Notes under the pieces: generated by a model
Seen by the model: only the letters and a program-made list of their open reading frames with translations
Told to the model about the DNA's origin: nothing
The model's database searches: none
NCBI GenBank assembly: GCA_013398295.1
Contig: VZSF01001964.1
Location: 53,027-117,026, forward strand
DNA length: 64,000 nt
Source of the DNA: Chionis minor
Taxonomy: Eukaryota > Chordata > Aves > Charadriiformes > Chionididae
Direction of reading: 5' to 3'
In this document: positions 1 to 11,900 of the stretch, one piece after another
Position numbering within the stretch: position 1 is the stretch's first letter
How the letters are laid out: each line of letters opens with the position of its first letter
Translations under genes and position numbers: made by a program

Positions 1-384
1 GCTCCTGCTAGCAGAGAGAGTGGACACAGCTTAAGTCATGTCTTGGATGGGTTGGACCTGGTGTGGAAAGCTGAACATCCAGCTGCCCTTTGGGGTCTGG
101 GAGCTGGAGCACATCCCAGCAGAGAAGCTGGTCCACCTGGTTGAGAAAGGGGGGGCTCCCAGTGCCAGCACCTCCACGGAGAGAGAGACACAAGCAAGGA
201 AAGGGCCCTCTCACCAGCAATGCCTGACTTGCGTAGAAAACATTACTGGGGCTGGGAACTATTGCTCTGAACGCATCCATCACAGCAGCCCCTTCATGGA
301 TTGAGCAGGCTCTGTCTTACACAAGCTTTGACTTTGGCCCACTCTGGCCCTGTGGGATGCCTATTCCAGCCTCTCTTTGCTCTG
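1..384. other. Unassigned non-coding sequence
   Basis: No recognisable gene, RNA or repeat was found. Short open frames on both strands encode nothing familiar. The right end may hold further diverged sequence of the CR1 fragment that starts near 385, but the similarity is too weak to extend the call. Confidence 0.4.
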
Positions 385-640
385 GTGGTTACAAATCTGC
401 CACTAATTTCCAGCTTACATTTCATTCCTTCTGCTTTAGCCCTGTTTGCTCCAGTGCCAGTGTCCTCTTTTAGCTTCAGTGGCTCTTCCCTGCTGTTAGC
501 CTTGTTGACGTATTTATGGACAGCAATCAGATCCCCTCTCAGCGGGTGTCGTGCTGGGCTAAACAAGCTGAGCTCGTTCAGCCTCCTCTCTCCAGAAGTG
601 ATAAGGACATCCCGCACTGTAGCAGTGTAGCTGTTTTGCT
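385..640 (-). repeat. Old CR1-type LINE fragment, 3' region, antisense
   Basis: Read on the + strand, this block follows the order of the reverse complement of an old amniote CR1 3' region. A stretch resembling the 'cagtttatacccatttgttc...' segment comes first. Next is a segment with TATTTATGGACAGCAATCAG near 510-530, then ATCCCCTCTCAGC, then GCTAAACAAGCTGAGCTC near 560, then CAGCCTCCTCTC. The match is from memory of the family and is diverged, so subfamily and exact ends are uncertain. No reverse-transcriptase coding part is present. Confidence 0.75.
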
Positions 641-2690
641 TCTGCAGCCAGGTGGAAGCACATCTGGGCCGGATTCATATCACCCTGTCCCCCATGCCTC
701 CCTTGCTGCCATGGCCTTGCTAGGAGCAGGGGTAGATGCTGTGCCTCACCTGTCTCCTCCAGAGATGTATGTTCAGGAGTCACCCTAAGCAAGACAGGCA
801 CTTCCAAGCTCTTCTCTAGGGCCCTTGCTTGCTCCTGGAGAAGCTTAATAGGGAAATAGGGAACATCTGGACAAGCTAGTGCCTGTCCACCTGACAGGTG
901 TGAGGAGAGTCCCTTCTGTAGCGTTGTGGAGGGGCTTCTTGTGGTGCTTTCCTTTCATACCTTCCCTGCCCCTCACCTTGGCTTTTCAAAGAGACCTGGG
1001 CAACATCCTGATCTAGGAGAAGCGCAAAGCGGTGGCACTTCCATCTCCCCCACAGCAGCAGGCAAGGAAAACACCATCTGAAGATGAGGCTGGAGAAGGA
1101 TGTATCCTCAAACTGACCTGCGGGAAGACTGGAGCAGTTGGTCCATGCCACCTGATGGGAGTGCAACAATATTGGCAGGTGAGGAGGAACTTCCCCTTGC
1201 TGATTGTTTCACCCGGCTCTTCCTCTATGATCTAACAAAGACATTGGCTTTTAAATGTAGCTGACTTAAGAGAATGACAGTTTGTCTGTCAAGCTAACGT
1301 ACAGCCCTCTGTGCTGGCTCTTGCCAGCAGCGCAATACCAGATAATTTAATATTCTAATAGGATTCGAGCAGCCCTTTAAACTAACAGGGTAACAACTCT
1401 AGTAACTGGTACACAGGAAGGGAAAATGAGGTGCTGGAAAAACAGAGGATGCATCAAACTTAGACTTTGATGGAGGGGTTCACATCACCCCATCATTCAC
1501 TTCGTTCTTCGGTGCCTGCGATTAATTGCCTGGAGAGAGGAAGTATGTTTGTAGGATTAGCCATAGGCTGTGTGTGAAGGCAGCGGTGAGGAAGGTGGTA
1601 GAGCGATCCAGCCACCAAGGTCTAATCTCTAGTATGGATCAATCCTCTGTGGTCTGCAAAGATGCCCCAGCTCTGGCTGGCTGGATCCACAGATAGTGTA
1701 ACCTGCCCAAAAATGTGCTGGCTGCACTACTGGCCTGGGCTGTCGTCTTCAGGGGAGTAACCTTGAGTTTAGCTGCAGTGGGGTCAGGGTCTAGCCAACT
1801 GAAGCCAAACCTGGTATGGACAATAAAGGTACTGTGAATGGAGGTTAGGTCCAGATCTGTAGAGTCAACTGGTGAATCACATCTGGATCCCAAAACAGCT
1901 GCTTAATCTAGCTCCAGAGTAACCCACTGGCTGTTGGTAGTTCTCCTTGTTTAGCACTCATCTCTTGAATTTGTAAGTCTGCACCCATGATATGGAAAGA
2001 CCTCAGTCCCTGCCAGTCTTCTTGCCACACTCTCCAGACCCCCTAGTCACAGCACTATTCCCTCTGGGTGCTCTTGGGCCTGGGTATTGGCTCTCTTGGG
2101 CACAGATGTTGGGCTTGTTAAAGTCCTCTCTTTTGTTCATTATATCCATTTCTGGGGTTCTGTCTTCAGATGGTGATAGTCTGTCAGTTTTAGAAGTCAT
2201 GCAGCCTCTTCCACCATCATTCCATAGGGACATTCATCACCTTTTCTTTTTCACATGGACACTTCCATATGGACACATACCCTGACCAACATTGCTTTTC
2301 TCTCACTGGCTTTTGTGAAGTGTTTGCAGCTCATTTTCCATTTGTATTTCTGATTTCCTCTCATCCCTGCCCATCTCCTCTTTTTCTACCCAGTAGAAAG
2401 CACAGTGCTTATTACGTATTTTGAATGCTACCAAAAACATTTTCACTCTGCCCTACCTGCAGGACCTCATTTCCACCCATATTCGCCTGGCTTGTGATGC
2501 CCATGGCCTCTGGGAGCAAGCCAGCTTCTCCCAATTTCAGTGGCAATGCAATAATTTGATGCTTTTGCTTATGAGAGCTCAGTGTGCCAGGGTGGCTCCG
2601 ATGGGATCTGTTTATACAAAACACACCATGAGCTTCCATCTTCCCCTGTGACGTAGCTCAGAAGGACCCAAAAAATCAGTCCTACAGCAG
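641..2690. other. Unassigned intergenic sequence
   Basis: Roughly 2 kb of mixed-composition unique sequence. No open frame above about 100 codons is protein-like, and no tandem array or obvious transposon end is visible. Confidence 0.4.
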
Positions 2691-3010
2691 GATGGCTAAA
2701 AATACTTCTGCTGGACAACATTCCATCAGAATGAACCATTCTTCCAGCGTTGAAATGAATTGCCTCATTTTACCAAGATTTCAGTTTGGAAGGAAATCCA
2801 GAGGAAAAGTTTCATCAATGTTTAATAACTTCACTTCTGTATTTTTGAAAATTACTATGCTTGGCGTTTAGACACAAGTTTTTTGTTTTAACATTTAAAA
2901 AGTATGATGGTTTTAAACCTTGACATTAAAATGAAATTAATTAATCTGATCTGAAGTGAGTGTTCCTTGAAGACTTTCCCTTGCAGATAGCTTTGAAATC
3001 AGTGATAGGA
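2690..3010. other. A+T-rich block with homeodomain-type palindrome
   Basis: Composition becomes A+T-rich. ATTAATTAAT lies at 2936-2945 and contains the palindromic TAATTA homeodomain core. The first part (2740-2870) has the 'gaaat...ttcat...aaatttt' texture shared with 15305-15430 and 29600-29800, so it may be an ancient interspersed repeat rather than a regulatory block. Confidence 0.3.
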
Positions 3011-3099
3011 GAGAGGGAATGAGATGGACATTTCTAATTAAGTGCTACACATCTGGAACTCTCAGCCTTCCTTCTTCTCTCCGGATTTTGCAAACTGCA

Positions 3100-3520
3100 C
3101 TTTGCAGAGCTGTTGCCAGCTTTTTATTGTGCTTGATGCTATATAAGCCGCAGTTGGACAGTCCAAACCTAAAACCCGGGAGTAAGAACACCCAGCCAGC
3201 TGGTTTCCTTGCAGTTTTTTGCCTCTTTTGCCTTGGTTTTTAAGCTAAGAATGGGGAAACAACCTCCCCAGCCAGCTGGCAAGCTCTCCCGGGGGTTTGA
3301 TGGCAGGGCCCGGTGTGCGTGCAGGATGGACCCTGCTCTGCCTGCAGTTCCTGGGAGCCTTGCCCACATGCTGTTCACATGTACGGGGGTGTTATTTATA
3401 GCCACTGATGCCAGGAATTCGGCAGGGACGCTGCCGAGGAGGATAACAAGTTTCTCTTTAGGAGGAATGTTCCACCCTGACCGGAGGAGCAAAGAACAAT
3501 AAAAGATGATTGATTTCCTC
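3100..3520. promoter_or_regulatory. Candidate conserved non-coding element with MEF2 site
   Basis: Complex, non-repetitive sequence with clustered A+T-rich motifs. It includes TATATAAG near 3140 and a perfect match to the MEF2 consensus YTAWWWWTAR, TTATTTATAG at 3392-3401. An ATTGATT motif lies near 3508. Conservation is inferred from texture only. Short open frames cross it on both strands but do not look like protein. Confidence 0.3.
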
Positions 3521-3759
3521 GCAGCCACCCCAGGAGCTCAGTGCTGTACCCACGCCAAGCGTCCCGGCGTGCAGGGCTCCCTTTCTCTAGCCGATGTGTG
3601 CCATGGCCAGCCGCAGGATCACACCAGCGGGCAGTTCGGAACCTCAGCCTGGTATCCACGTTTGGTCCCCAGACCGTGCACCTCGCGTCTCCTTTGCCTG
3701 AGATGGGTGAGAAGAGGAGGAAGGGGAGGGAGGGCTTATAAGACCATCTCTCTGGGCCT

Positions 3760-4030
3760 TCAGGCACTTTCTATTTACATTCTTTGGAGTAAATTACCAA
3801 GCCTTAGAAATTTACAGGGAAATCACTTTGATTCTTAAACTATATGAATGAAGCTGCAGATGGAGAGAGTAATGGCTTAAATTTATTAGTGTGCATAAAA
3901 TTGTTGATGTTAATTTTCAGCTATACACTAAGCAAACAGTCGATGGGCTTAAACTGGATCCCTTATTTAAACAAACTCACAAAATGTAATTTACATCTAG
4001 TTATTGTTTCGGATTCTTCCCAGACCCCTT
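3760..4030. promoter_or_regulatory. Candidate conserved non-coding element
   Basis: About 270 bp of A+T-rich but non-repetitive sequence with several paired homeodomain or POU-like cores (AATTTATTAG, GTTAATTTTC, GTAATTTACAT, TTATTGTTTC). It sits between G+C-moderate flanks. Nothing suggests coding. The call rests on motif density and composition. Confidence 0.3.
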
Positions 4031-4198
4031 CCCAAAGCTCCCTCTAATGTTGCCAGATCTGTATTGCACCCTCTCCTGCTCCTCCATCACCTCTGCCAGG
4101 ACAGCGATGCGACCGCTGCGGGACCTTCATGGAGACAGATATATATATTTAGACAGAGCAGCACTATCTGAGCTTTATTCTCCAGACGAACTGGCATG

Positions 4199-4275
4199 CA
4201 TTTTTTCCACTAGAGATGCCAGATTTTCCAGTAGAGATGCCACTTAAAGATGCTTTTTTTCCACTACCGATGCCA
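4199..4275. repeat. Imperfect short tandem duplication
   Basis: The phrase TTTTTCCACTA-GAGATGCCAG recurs in diverged form: TTTTTTCCACTAGAGATGCCAG, then ATTTTCCAGTAGAGATGCC, then TTTTTTTCCACTACCGATGCCAG. This gives about three degenerate copies of a 20-30 bp unit. It opens an in-phase frame by chance and no gene is implied. Confidence 0.55.
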
Positions 4276-7200
4276 GTCATGAGTTTTTTCACCCGGTTTG
4301 GTTTAAGACTTAACCAATGGGCTCTCCCAATGAAGGGAAACCTCTGTCATGGGGCAGCACCAAGCTGTCGATCCTCAAGGATTAAGTACGCAGCCTTGTC
4401 TCCTGCTCTGCAACCAGTCTGGATATCACTTGTTCACAGCACCAAGCATCTCCCCTGCTTCTTCACCCATACTACTGATGCAGCCACTCCTGGTGCACAG
4501 CGTCCTGGATCAGGAGGGAGACTAAGGGGGATATAGCAGCCAACAAAGCTAATGGGGACCATGGGAGATGGTCTCCATGCCAGCAGCAGCCTTGTGCCTT
4601 GCTCCTTCCTCCACCACCTGACCTGACATCATCTGTGTCTTGATGTGTGCTGTCTTCTGCTGTGGGAAAGGGAACGCTCAGCAGCTGCCCCTAAGCCAGC
4701 AGAGTAGACTGGACAGTGAAAAGTGTTTCTTCTGCCTGTAAAACTCCACAGGTCTAGTGAAGGTTCACTCATTAGATGAAGAGTGCCTGACCTCAGTGGT
4801 GTCCATAGGTGCTGCAGGGATGTGAACTAATTAGATGGAAAAAATCTGGCCAGTCTCAACCCTGACCAGTCACATGAATGGAGCTCGTAAGTTTATTCCC
4901 TGCCCTCTGGTGCCTCCCTATGAGAGGAATCTGTGTTATGGAAAGTCTGGGTGTCACTGGAGGGTGGGAAGGCTGCAAAGGAATAACAGGGCTGGCAGAC
5001 CACGTGGAAATAAAGGGATGCCACAGGAGCTGCTAATCCTGCTCCCGGTGGCTGTTATGGCCCTGCCAGCAAGACCCATGTGCTGCCATCCCAAGTGTGC
5101 CAGCAGCAATTGGGGAGTACACACGTTGGTCCAGTGTAGAGCACGAGAGTCATCCAGAAATGCCTGCTGAGAGGGCTAGCTGGTGGCAGGAAGAAGGATA
5201 GGGCAGTGAGGCCTGAGGAGGGATTGCAGGGAGATGCTGGAGCCACTTGAGTTTGCAGAAAAAGCTCTCCGTGTGGCACAGCTCTTTCTTTGGTGTCCCC
5301 AGGTGGTGGTAGAGTCCTACCATGTTTCTGTGTGCCATCTAGGGAAAAAATGACCATGCTAGAACTGACACAAGGTAAGGAAGAGGTGATCAAAATTAGC
5401 GGTGCTGACACCTTCAGGACAGGGCTGCATTCAGAGATTTGCCTCCCTAATGACCAGGTCAGGGGTATCCTCAAGCCCCTGGGAAGCTCTGTCCCTTATG
5501 CTGGGTGTGCAGCAGTTAATCTGCTTGTGTGAGCTGAGCTGGTTGGGATAAGTCTGGCTCCTGTGTCCCTGCAGCAGGGCAGACACAGAGGGATGAAAGC
5601 AGGAGCAGTTTTGTGCTGCGGATCATTCCTCCTCTTCTGAGCAGTGCTGAAGCCCTGCCACAGGGCTGCAAGGACAGGAAGGAGACAGGGATGTGCAGAG
5701 GGACTTCAGTCCTCTCCCATCAAATGGACACATCTGTGCTTGAACGGCATCTACTTGACCCCATATGCCCTCTGCACCTCCAGCTCCTGGAGGCACCCCC
5801 CTGGGAGTGTCACTGCTTGGGACACAGAGAAGAGGCTGGAGGGACAAATCCTGTCCTTCTTGAGGGAAAAGTACATAAGGATAAGGCCTGAATTGCAGGT
5901 GGCATGTATAGGAGCTACTGTTCCTGCAACTCCAGTGAGGACAGGCTTCTGGGCTTGGGTAGCAACTGGACAGGAGACCAAGGGCAGAGATGGAAAGCCA
6001 CTTCAGCATCTCCCCTCCCACCACACCACTGAGCACTGATCAGCCCCGTGTCACCTTACAAGCCACTTAATCCCTTCCGTCATGCTTCTCAAGGAAGGGG
6101 GTGTGTGGGCCAAGGTTTAGCTGCCACCAGCTGCCCCAAAGTCATATGCCGAGCGTCTGCAAGAGCATGTGCAGGGGGACGTGACTGACACCTCGCCAGT
6201 CCCCCGCACCTGGGAATCACCCAGACCTCCAACCCCAGACCCAGCTGGCACTTTGATCTCTGCAGGGGCTGAAGCCAGTTCCCCTCCTCTCCAGCTTTGG
6301 AGAGGATCATTCTGATTTTGTCTGGACATCTCACATCCTGGCAGGTGTCAGTCTTGGCTTCCAAGACCCTTTGGAGGGGGAGGTTGGAAAAGGGAGGATT
6401 GTAAAAATAAATAAAGTGTTGGAAATCCACATCTGTGCTCACCCTTCCTCTCAGTCCATGTGTTAGGGCCTTGTTCGATCTAAGGAATGGCCCTCTCCTC
6501 ACTACCAATGCCACCAGCCTCCATAAGAGCAGCTACACTCTTTCTCCTGCAAGAAACATCACCCTCAATGTTTTTGAGCACCCTGTAAGTGGAGATGTGG
6601 GTAGCTGGATGTCACTGGAGACAGTTGTGCCCTGGCTCAGCACTGGGCAAAGTCATCCATGGTCTTTACTGAGGAAGGAACCAGAAAGACCACCAGCCAC
6701 ATGCAGGGCTGGAGGGCAGAGCAAACAACTCATGTTTTTCTCAGCTGCCCTGCTCTGGGTCTCACCAGATGCAGCTCACACCAGCTGAGCTGTGTAGTGA
6801 GCCAGTCTGCACTGTTCCATGGAAGGAGCTGCTGTAGAACCAGGGCCCTCTAAAGCCTTGAATGTCCTTCACCTGCAGGCATCTTCCAATCCATGCCAGG
6901 AGGACTGTAATACCAGGAGGATCTCCTGCCTTTGAGTACTCCAGCCCCAGGTTTGGTAGCAGTGAGAAAGGATGAGAGTTCCCTCACAAGGTTACACTCT
7001 TTCTGTGTGTTCAGGCTTATATTACAGACACAAAAGCCATGGTTGCTGACAGCTTCAGCCTGATTCAGATGGTCTAAGACACCGCTTTTCTTTGGACCTC
7101 ACCCTACCAGGATGCTTGACCTTTGCTCCAGACAGTAAGTTGATCTCACACCTGGCTGAGATGGGATATGTGAAATCTTACTGTAAATTGCCTTACGTCC

Positions 7201-7820
7201 AGGGGCAGAGACATGAACAAAGCTGTGGCCACACAAGGCTGCAAGGCAGGTCACCTTCCCCCTGCCCCAGTGTCCCATATGAGCCCAGCATGCTCTTTTA
7301 GCTGAGCAATGTTTTTAAAATCGCGGTTCACTGTGCTAGAGAACAAGCTCCTAAATGGGACTAAGTTGGGTCAGATGACTGAGTCAGCCTAAGTGCCTTT
7401 CCAACAGCTAATGCTGAACCCATTTTTTAGCAGGCATGTTGTTCACCAAAGCAAACAGTGCTCTGGCGTGCTCAGCAGAGGCGTAGTGTGCGCTAGAACA
7501 GGCGAAGGCCTGATCAGGTTAGATCTAAGGTCCACGCAGGCCTGCACCATGTCTGAGAGGATGCCTAATGTATAAGAAGAGGGTCAATGTGCTGTGATGT
7601 TTGTCCAAAACAGTTGCCCAGTCTTCAGCGATCTTTGGTGGAGAACTTCCTCAGCCAAACATTGTGGCTTTGTATTTAACAGCAGCTCTTGTGCATTTTT
7701 TCCCCTGCATTTTTTGGAGCTCCTTTTTGAACCCCTTTAAACAGCTAGCATCCACGTATCCCAAGGCAAGGAGTCTCTCAGGCTAGCTATACACAGCACA
7801 AAGAACTTCTCTTTCCATTT
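4276..7820. other. Unassigned intergenic sequence
   Basis: About 3.5 kb of non-repetitive sequence with many short overlapping frames on both strands and no protein-like product. No RNA gene, transposon end or CpG cluster was recognised. Confidence 0.4.
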
Positions 7821-7824
7821 GTTC

Positions 7825-8115
7825 TCCTGCTGCTTTCACTTGGCAGCCCTGGTTCTTTCACTGAAAGAAACAGTGAACAGTCATTCCTTATTTACCTGTT
7901 CAATAACATTCACCTCCATCACCCAGCCTCCCTCTAGTCTTTCACCAGCTGAAGCGTCTCAGCTCATGCTTGGTAGTGTCAATCCTCCAACCATCCTCAT
8001 AGCCTTCCTCTGTTTTCTCTGAAGTCCTGCTAGATGCCCTTTGAGGGGGGAGACCAGAACTGTGCTCTGGAACTGACTATTCCACTTTGCTCGCAGCAGG
8101 TGGGACATCCAGAGG
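7825..8115 (-). repeat. Old CR1/L3-type LINE fragment, antisense
   Basis: The + strand reads like the reverse complement of an old CR1 3' region. CCATTTGTTCTCCTGCTG lies near 7816-7833, TTATTTACCTGTTCAATAAC near 7890, then ACCTCCATCACCCAGCCTCC. CAACCATCCTCATAGCC lies near 7988 and GGAGACCAGAACTGTGCTCTGG near 8048. The last corresponds to the 'gggagaccagaactgcacacag' landmark of the family. Divergence is large, consistent with an ancient insertion. Confidence 0.7.
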
Positions 8116-8229
8116 GCTGCGCACAGTTCTTGGCATCACACTGTAACAAAGATAAAAGCTTTGGAAAATCTGACCTTGGAAGGAAAATTGAAGGAACTGG
8201 ATTTATTTTGTCCAAAAAAGAAAGGGCCA

Positions 8230-8530
8230 GAAGGCAGCAAGTAAAAAATATTTCCCTATATAAGGTTTTTATACAAGGACACGGATGGATTGCTCTCCAT
8301 ATTCAGTGTGGGGACAAGACAAGGAGAGCGAGGCTCCATTTGCAGCAGAGATGATTTAGGTCAGATGTTAGGAAACTCCTTCAACTCCGAGCACACACAA
8401 ACCCTGGAACAAGCTGTCAGGAAGGGATGGAGCCTCTTTCACTGGCAGTATTTACAAGCAGGTTGGACACCCATCTGTTGGGAGGGTTTGGGGAGAGCTG
8501 TCTTGCAAGACTATCTATCAGGGTCCCTCC
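8230..8530 (+). repeat. Old CR1-type LINE fragment, sense
   Basis: Landmarks of a CR1 3' region occur in the sense order. CTCTCCATATTCAGTGTGGGGACAAG-like text covers 8292-8320. GATTTAGGTCAGATGTTAGG lies near 8353, then CCCTGGAACAAGCTGTCAGG at 8401-8420. GGATGGAGCCTCTTTCACTGG and CAGGTTGGACACCCATCTG follow to about 8478. It faces away from the antisense fragment at 7825-8115. Confidence 0.72.
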
Positions 8531-9635
8531 AGCCTCACATTTCTCCCTCCATGCTCCCTCTGTCACCATTCGGCTAGGACAGACCATGCCATCCGGGGGC
8601 TGGAGACACTTTGCCAAAGGCCCTGAGGGGATGAACAGCACTAAGAGGAAATCTGTGCAAATCTATTATCTGTACTCTCTGCCCAAGGCAGGGAGGGTCT
8701 CAGTATCAGGCATGTCCCCAGTGGGAACTGCCTTCTCACCTCCCTCTGCTCCCCCAAAATGTCAGTGCTCTAATTACAGAGGAAATCACGAAGGAAAAAC
8801 TTGCCAGGGGCAATATGGATTTTAGTCATTTGCAGCCCCACTGACTTTTCTTTCTCACTTTTCAGGGACTTTTTGGGAACCCATGGACCACAGGCTTAAA
8901 ACCATTGGTGACAATTACATGCCATGGGCTCGTATCCCTGCCAGGGTCACAGCATCTGAGGCCAAGCTGAGGGACCCCATCCTTTTCTGTTGCATCAAGG
9001 CAGAGGTACCTGCTCCCAACTCTGAGCCAGGCCACGTGAAGATGCTTTGCCGCTTCCCAGAGCAGTGCTGCTCTTCAAGCAGCCATTCCTCAGCTGCCCA
9101 GGGAAGGTGAGATGGACAAGCAATGAATCTACAGCTGCCCAGCAGATCTCACTGAGGAGTTTACTTGAAATCTGAGGCACATATTTTTAAGAGTTTACAC
9201 CAAAGGAGGCCGCTGATGGTTTCTTCTTTCTCTGCGAGAGCAGGATGAGTTCCCAAGCCATGTGTGCCGTGGTGCAGGGGCGGTGAAGGGGTGGATTGGT
9301 TAGGCCAGATATGCACAGGCCACCCAAGAGCATGGTGTCCCGGGCAGTTACTTCCACTCTGGGTCCCTGAGGACAGTCACATTCTGACTGAAGGCACCAC
9401 TGAACTGCTCCGTCAACACCGCATTCATTATAGGAACCTTCATAAGTGACTGGGTTTAATTAATATGCCCTCCATGGGCACGTGGTAACTGTAGAGGATC
9501 ATTCAGGTTGCAGTACTGATCCAGAGATGATGCTTGGCTCCGCTGGTGTCTGCTGATGCCCAGCTCCCTCTCCAGACTTGTCTGCACGGCCGATGCTGCG
9601 CAGTCACTCTTGTGCGCTCTCCCTTCCCTCTCTCC
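8531..9635. other. Unassigned intergenic sequence
   Basis: Unique mixed-composition sequence. A pyrimidine tract ending in AG near 8865 resembles a splice acceptor, but no exon-like open frame or donor follows convincingly. Confidence 0.35.
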
Positions 9636-9639
9636 TAGC

Positions 9640-10090
9640 CCATGCGAGGCATGGCCACAAAGCAACCCATCTTTTTGCACTTGTAAACGCATTTTACAGA
9701 GTTGTAAATGCTCTTATTGATTCCTTAGCCTTATTATCCTTGCTGCTCAGCCAAGAATTAACTTCCATTTGAGGATAAATTATTAATCAGCCTTCTCCAG
9801 GTCTATTTCATAATCATTGCCACCATCCTGGCTGTCACATAAGAAGGATTTGCATATTTATTCTGCCGCTTTTCCCCAGAACAGTACATGGGAGCCCATG
9901 TTTACCTGCAGTCTCTTAAATCACTTTCCCTACCTTATAAAATCATTGCTTTTAGACAGAGGAGGCCCAGCACAGCACAGTCCACGTCCTTCTGACTCAT
10001 TTACTTTGTGGCATATTTTTGCAGGGAAATACTTTCCCTTTTCAGTTCTCTGCTTTTTCATTGCTCATTTATGATACCCTGTAGGGTAAA
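9640..10090. promoter_or_regulatory. Candidate conserved non-coding element
   Basis: A 450 bp A+T-rich, non-repetitive block with dense developmental-type cores: AATTATTAATCAG near 9778, ATTTGCATA (octamer-like, POU) near 9849, CATAATCATTG near 9809 and several ATTGATT/TAATGA-like sites. The flanks are G+C-richer. Regulatory function is inferred from motif density alone. Confidence 0.35.
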
Positions 10091-10424
10091 ACTGTGTGGT
10101 TTGTTCAACAACCCATAACAAAAATACACAAGCTTCCAGCCTGGTACCGACTGTCTTTGCTCCCCAGCCCAGCTTGCACAGGAGAGCGTGTTGAGCCGGT
10201 ATTTTGGCTTTCAGCACTGTTTTTTTTTCCCCGGACGGTCAGAGACAAGCTGCCCTGTGCAAGGCATGGCTGTGTTTCTCTGGTAGGACAGCGCTGCTCA
10301 ATGGGAAGCGCTTTGGGAACAGCAGGAAGGAGCGGGGATGGGAGCATGTGAAGCTAATGGCACCTGTCTAGGAAGGGACAATGTTACAGTAAGCCAAACG
10401 GAGGGGACTGAGCAACGCCAAGGG

Positions 10425-10545
10425 CTGCTGTTTTAAGGAGTGGCACAGAAACTGGGGTACAGACAAAGTCAGTGCCTTGCGCAAGACTGTGGAGAAGGGT
10501 GGCATCGGAGCCAAGGAAGCCCTCAGGAATTGCAGCCTTTCAACA
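10425..10545 (+). repeat. Possible MIR/CORE-SINE relic
   Basis: GAAACTGGGGTACAGACAAAG at about 10449-10469, followed by GTGCCTTGCGCAAGACTGTGG and GGCATCGGAGCCAAGGAA, parallels the MIR core order 'gaaactgaggcacagagag - tgacttgcccaaggtcac - gtggcagagccaggatt'. The match is short and diverged. Confidence 0.45.
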
Positions 10546-11000
10546 ACTTGCAGGAGGCCACAGGCTAGGAGACAGACCCGCACGTCCTGGTCCCCCTGAG
10601 AGCAGGGTGGGAAGGCAGCGAGCCGGCAGGTCCACCCCTGCGCTGCCCTCGTTCTTGTGCCGTCCTCGTAATGGCTCCCACCAGGGTTTCTGTGTGGCGG
10701 GCAAGCGCACAGCCTGATTCCTTCCAGCAGATGGTAGCAGGAGTATATGAGGGGACCGGTTTCCATTCCGGGACCCCCGTCAGGACACCTCGATGCTGCT
10801 CCTCATGGCAAGGCTGACATCCAGGGAGAATGGCTGCCGAGCGAGCAGCCAAGGTGTCCTGGGGTGCTACAGCCCTTCCTTGGTGCCCGGGCCATGGACA
10901 GCTTGAGTTTAATGAAGGACTCACCACTTCCACAAGGAATTCAGGTATGAAATGGCAGGGGGATGTGCTCGTAGAGTCAGTGGCCAGTGGGGGTGAGTCA

Positions 11001-11097
11001 GCCAAGATGGTGGCCATGGCACACGCTAAGGTGGTTGCCATATCACATGTCAAGGTGGCAGCCATGACACAGGCCAAGACAGCTGCCATAGCACTGG
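11001..11097. repeat. 24-bp minisatellite, four copies
   Basis: Four imperfect 24-bp units start at 11001, 11025, 11049 and 11073, each of the form G(C/T)CAAG-GTGG-CAGCCAT-CACA. The unit is a multiple of three, so both strands stay open across it and the + strand reads a repeated AK-VVAMAH-like octapeptide. This comes from the repeat and is not evidence of a gene. Confidence 0.85.
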
Positions 11098-11840
11098 GCA
11101 GGAACTGATTTACAGCCCCATTAACCTCAGGTTGCATTTGGAGTGTGGTTCTTCTAACTCAGACCTCACACCCGTGTTCCCTCAGGAGATGACATGGTAG
11201 CATGTCCCTTGTCCCTCCCCGCAGGTCCTCAGTGTTATTCCAGTTCCTTTCCCTCTTCCCTTCCTTTGTTCTTCCTCCTCCCCTGCGTACATCCTCCTCC
11301 CTCCCCATTTCTCCTGATCTATCACTGTTATTGATGACTTTCTGCATGTCTTCAAGTCCGAATTCTTAGCACCAGGACACTGCAGGGAAATTTCTGTGTT
11401 GTCTTTTTTTGGCAGAGGAAGCTTGAAAATGTGATGTGAGTGCAACAGGAAGAGCAGAGACCAATCAATAGAAATCAAAAGGAGCTATTAAACAAGTGGC
11501 TGAACAGAAGGGCCCAGATGGTTGAGGTGTGCGTGATACGTGGATCTGTTTCTCAAGCGGGGACAAAAAAGATTGTTTAAGAAACCTGAGATGAGAGCAA
11601 AGTGGGGAGATCCACCAGGAGGATGGAGAGGAGGATGGGCAAGGAGCTACTGATGCTAATGACATGGTTGGCAGTCGAGCAAAGAGTGAAGACTGGCAAT
11701 ATCCAGCTGGGTGCGTTAACAAGCAGGGTTGGATTGGGTATAGTTGCACAGCAAGCCTCTTAGCACCCAGGCTAGCCTGCCATGGTGTCCACAACCCCAC
11801 CACATCATGATGGGGCAAGCAGGAGTGAGGTGCAGCAAGG
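11098..11840. other. Unassigned intergenic sequence
   Basis: Unique sequence. A pyrimidine-rich stretch covers 11205-11315 (TTCCCTCTTCCCTTCC-type). No gene or transposon is recognised. Confidence 0.35.
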
Positions 11841-11846
11841 AAGGTA

Positions 11847-11900
11847 GATCAACAGCAAGAACATCAACAGCAAGAACATCAACAGCAAGATCATCAACGG
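11847..11900. repeat. 15-bp minisatellite, about 3.5 copies
   Basis: The unit CATCAACAGCAAGAA recurs with period 15 at 11847, 11862 and 11877, with a partial copy from 11892. Copies are nearly identical, suggesting recent slippage. A 15-bp unit keeps all frames open. Both strands therefore show a pentapeptide repeat (for example ARTST on +, LAVDV on -), which is not evidence of coding. Confidence 0.9.

Noticed and set aside
11847..11900. Pentapeptide repeat 'protein' frames on both strands
   Set aside because: Fully explained by a 15-bp minisatellite.
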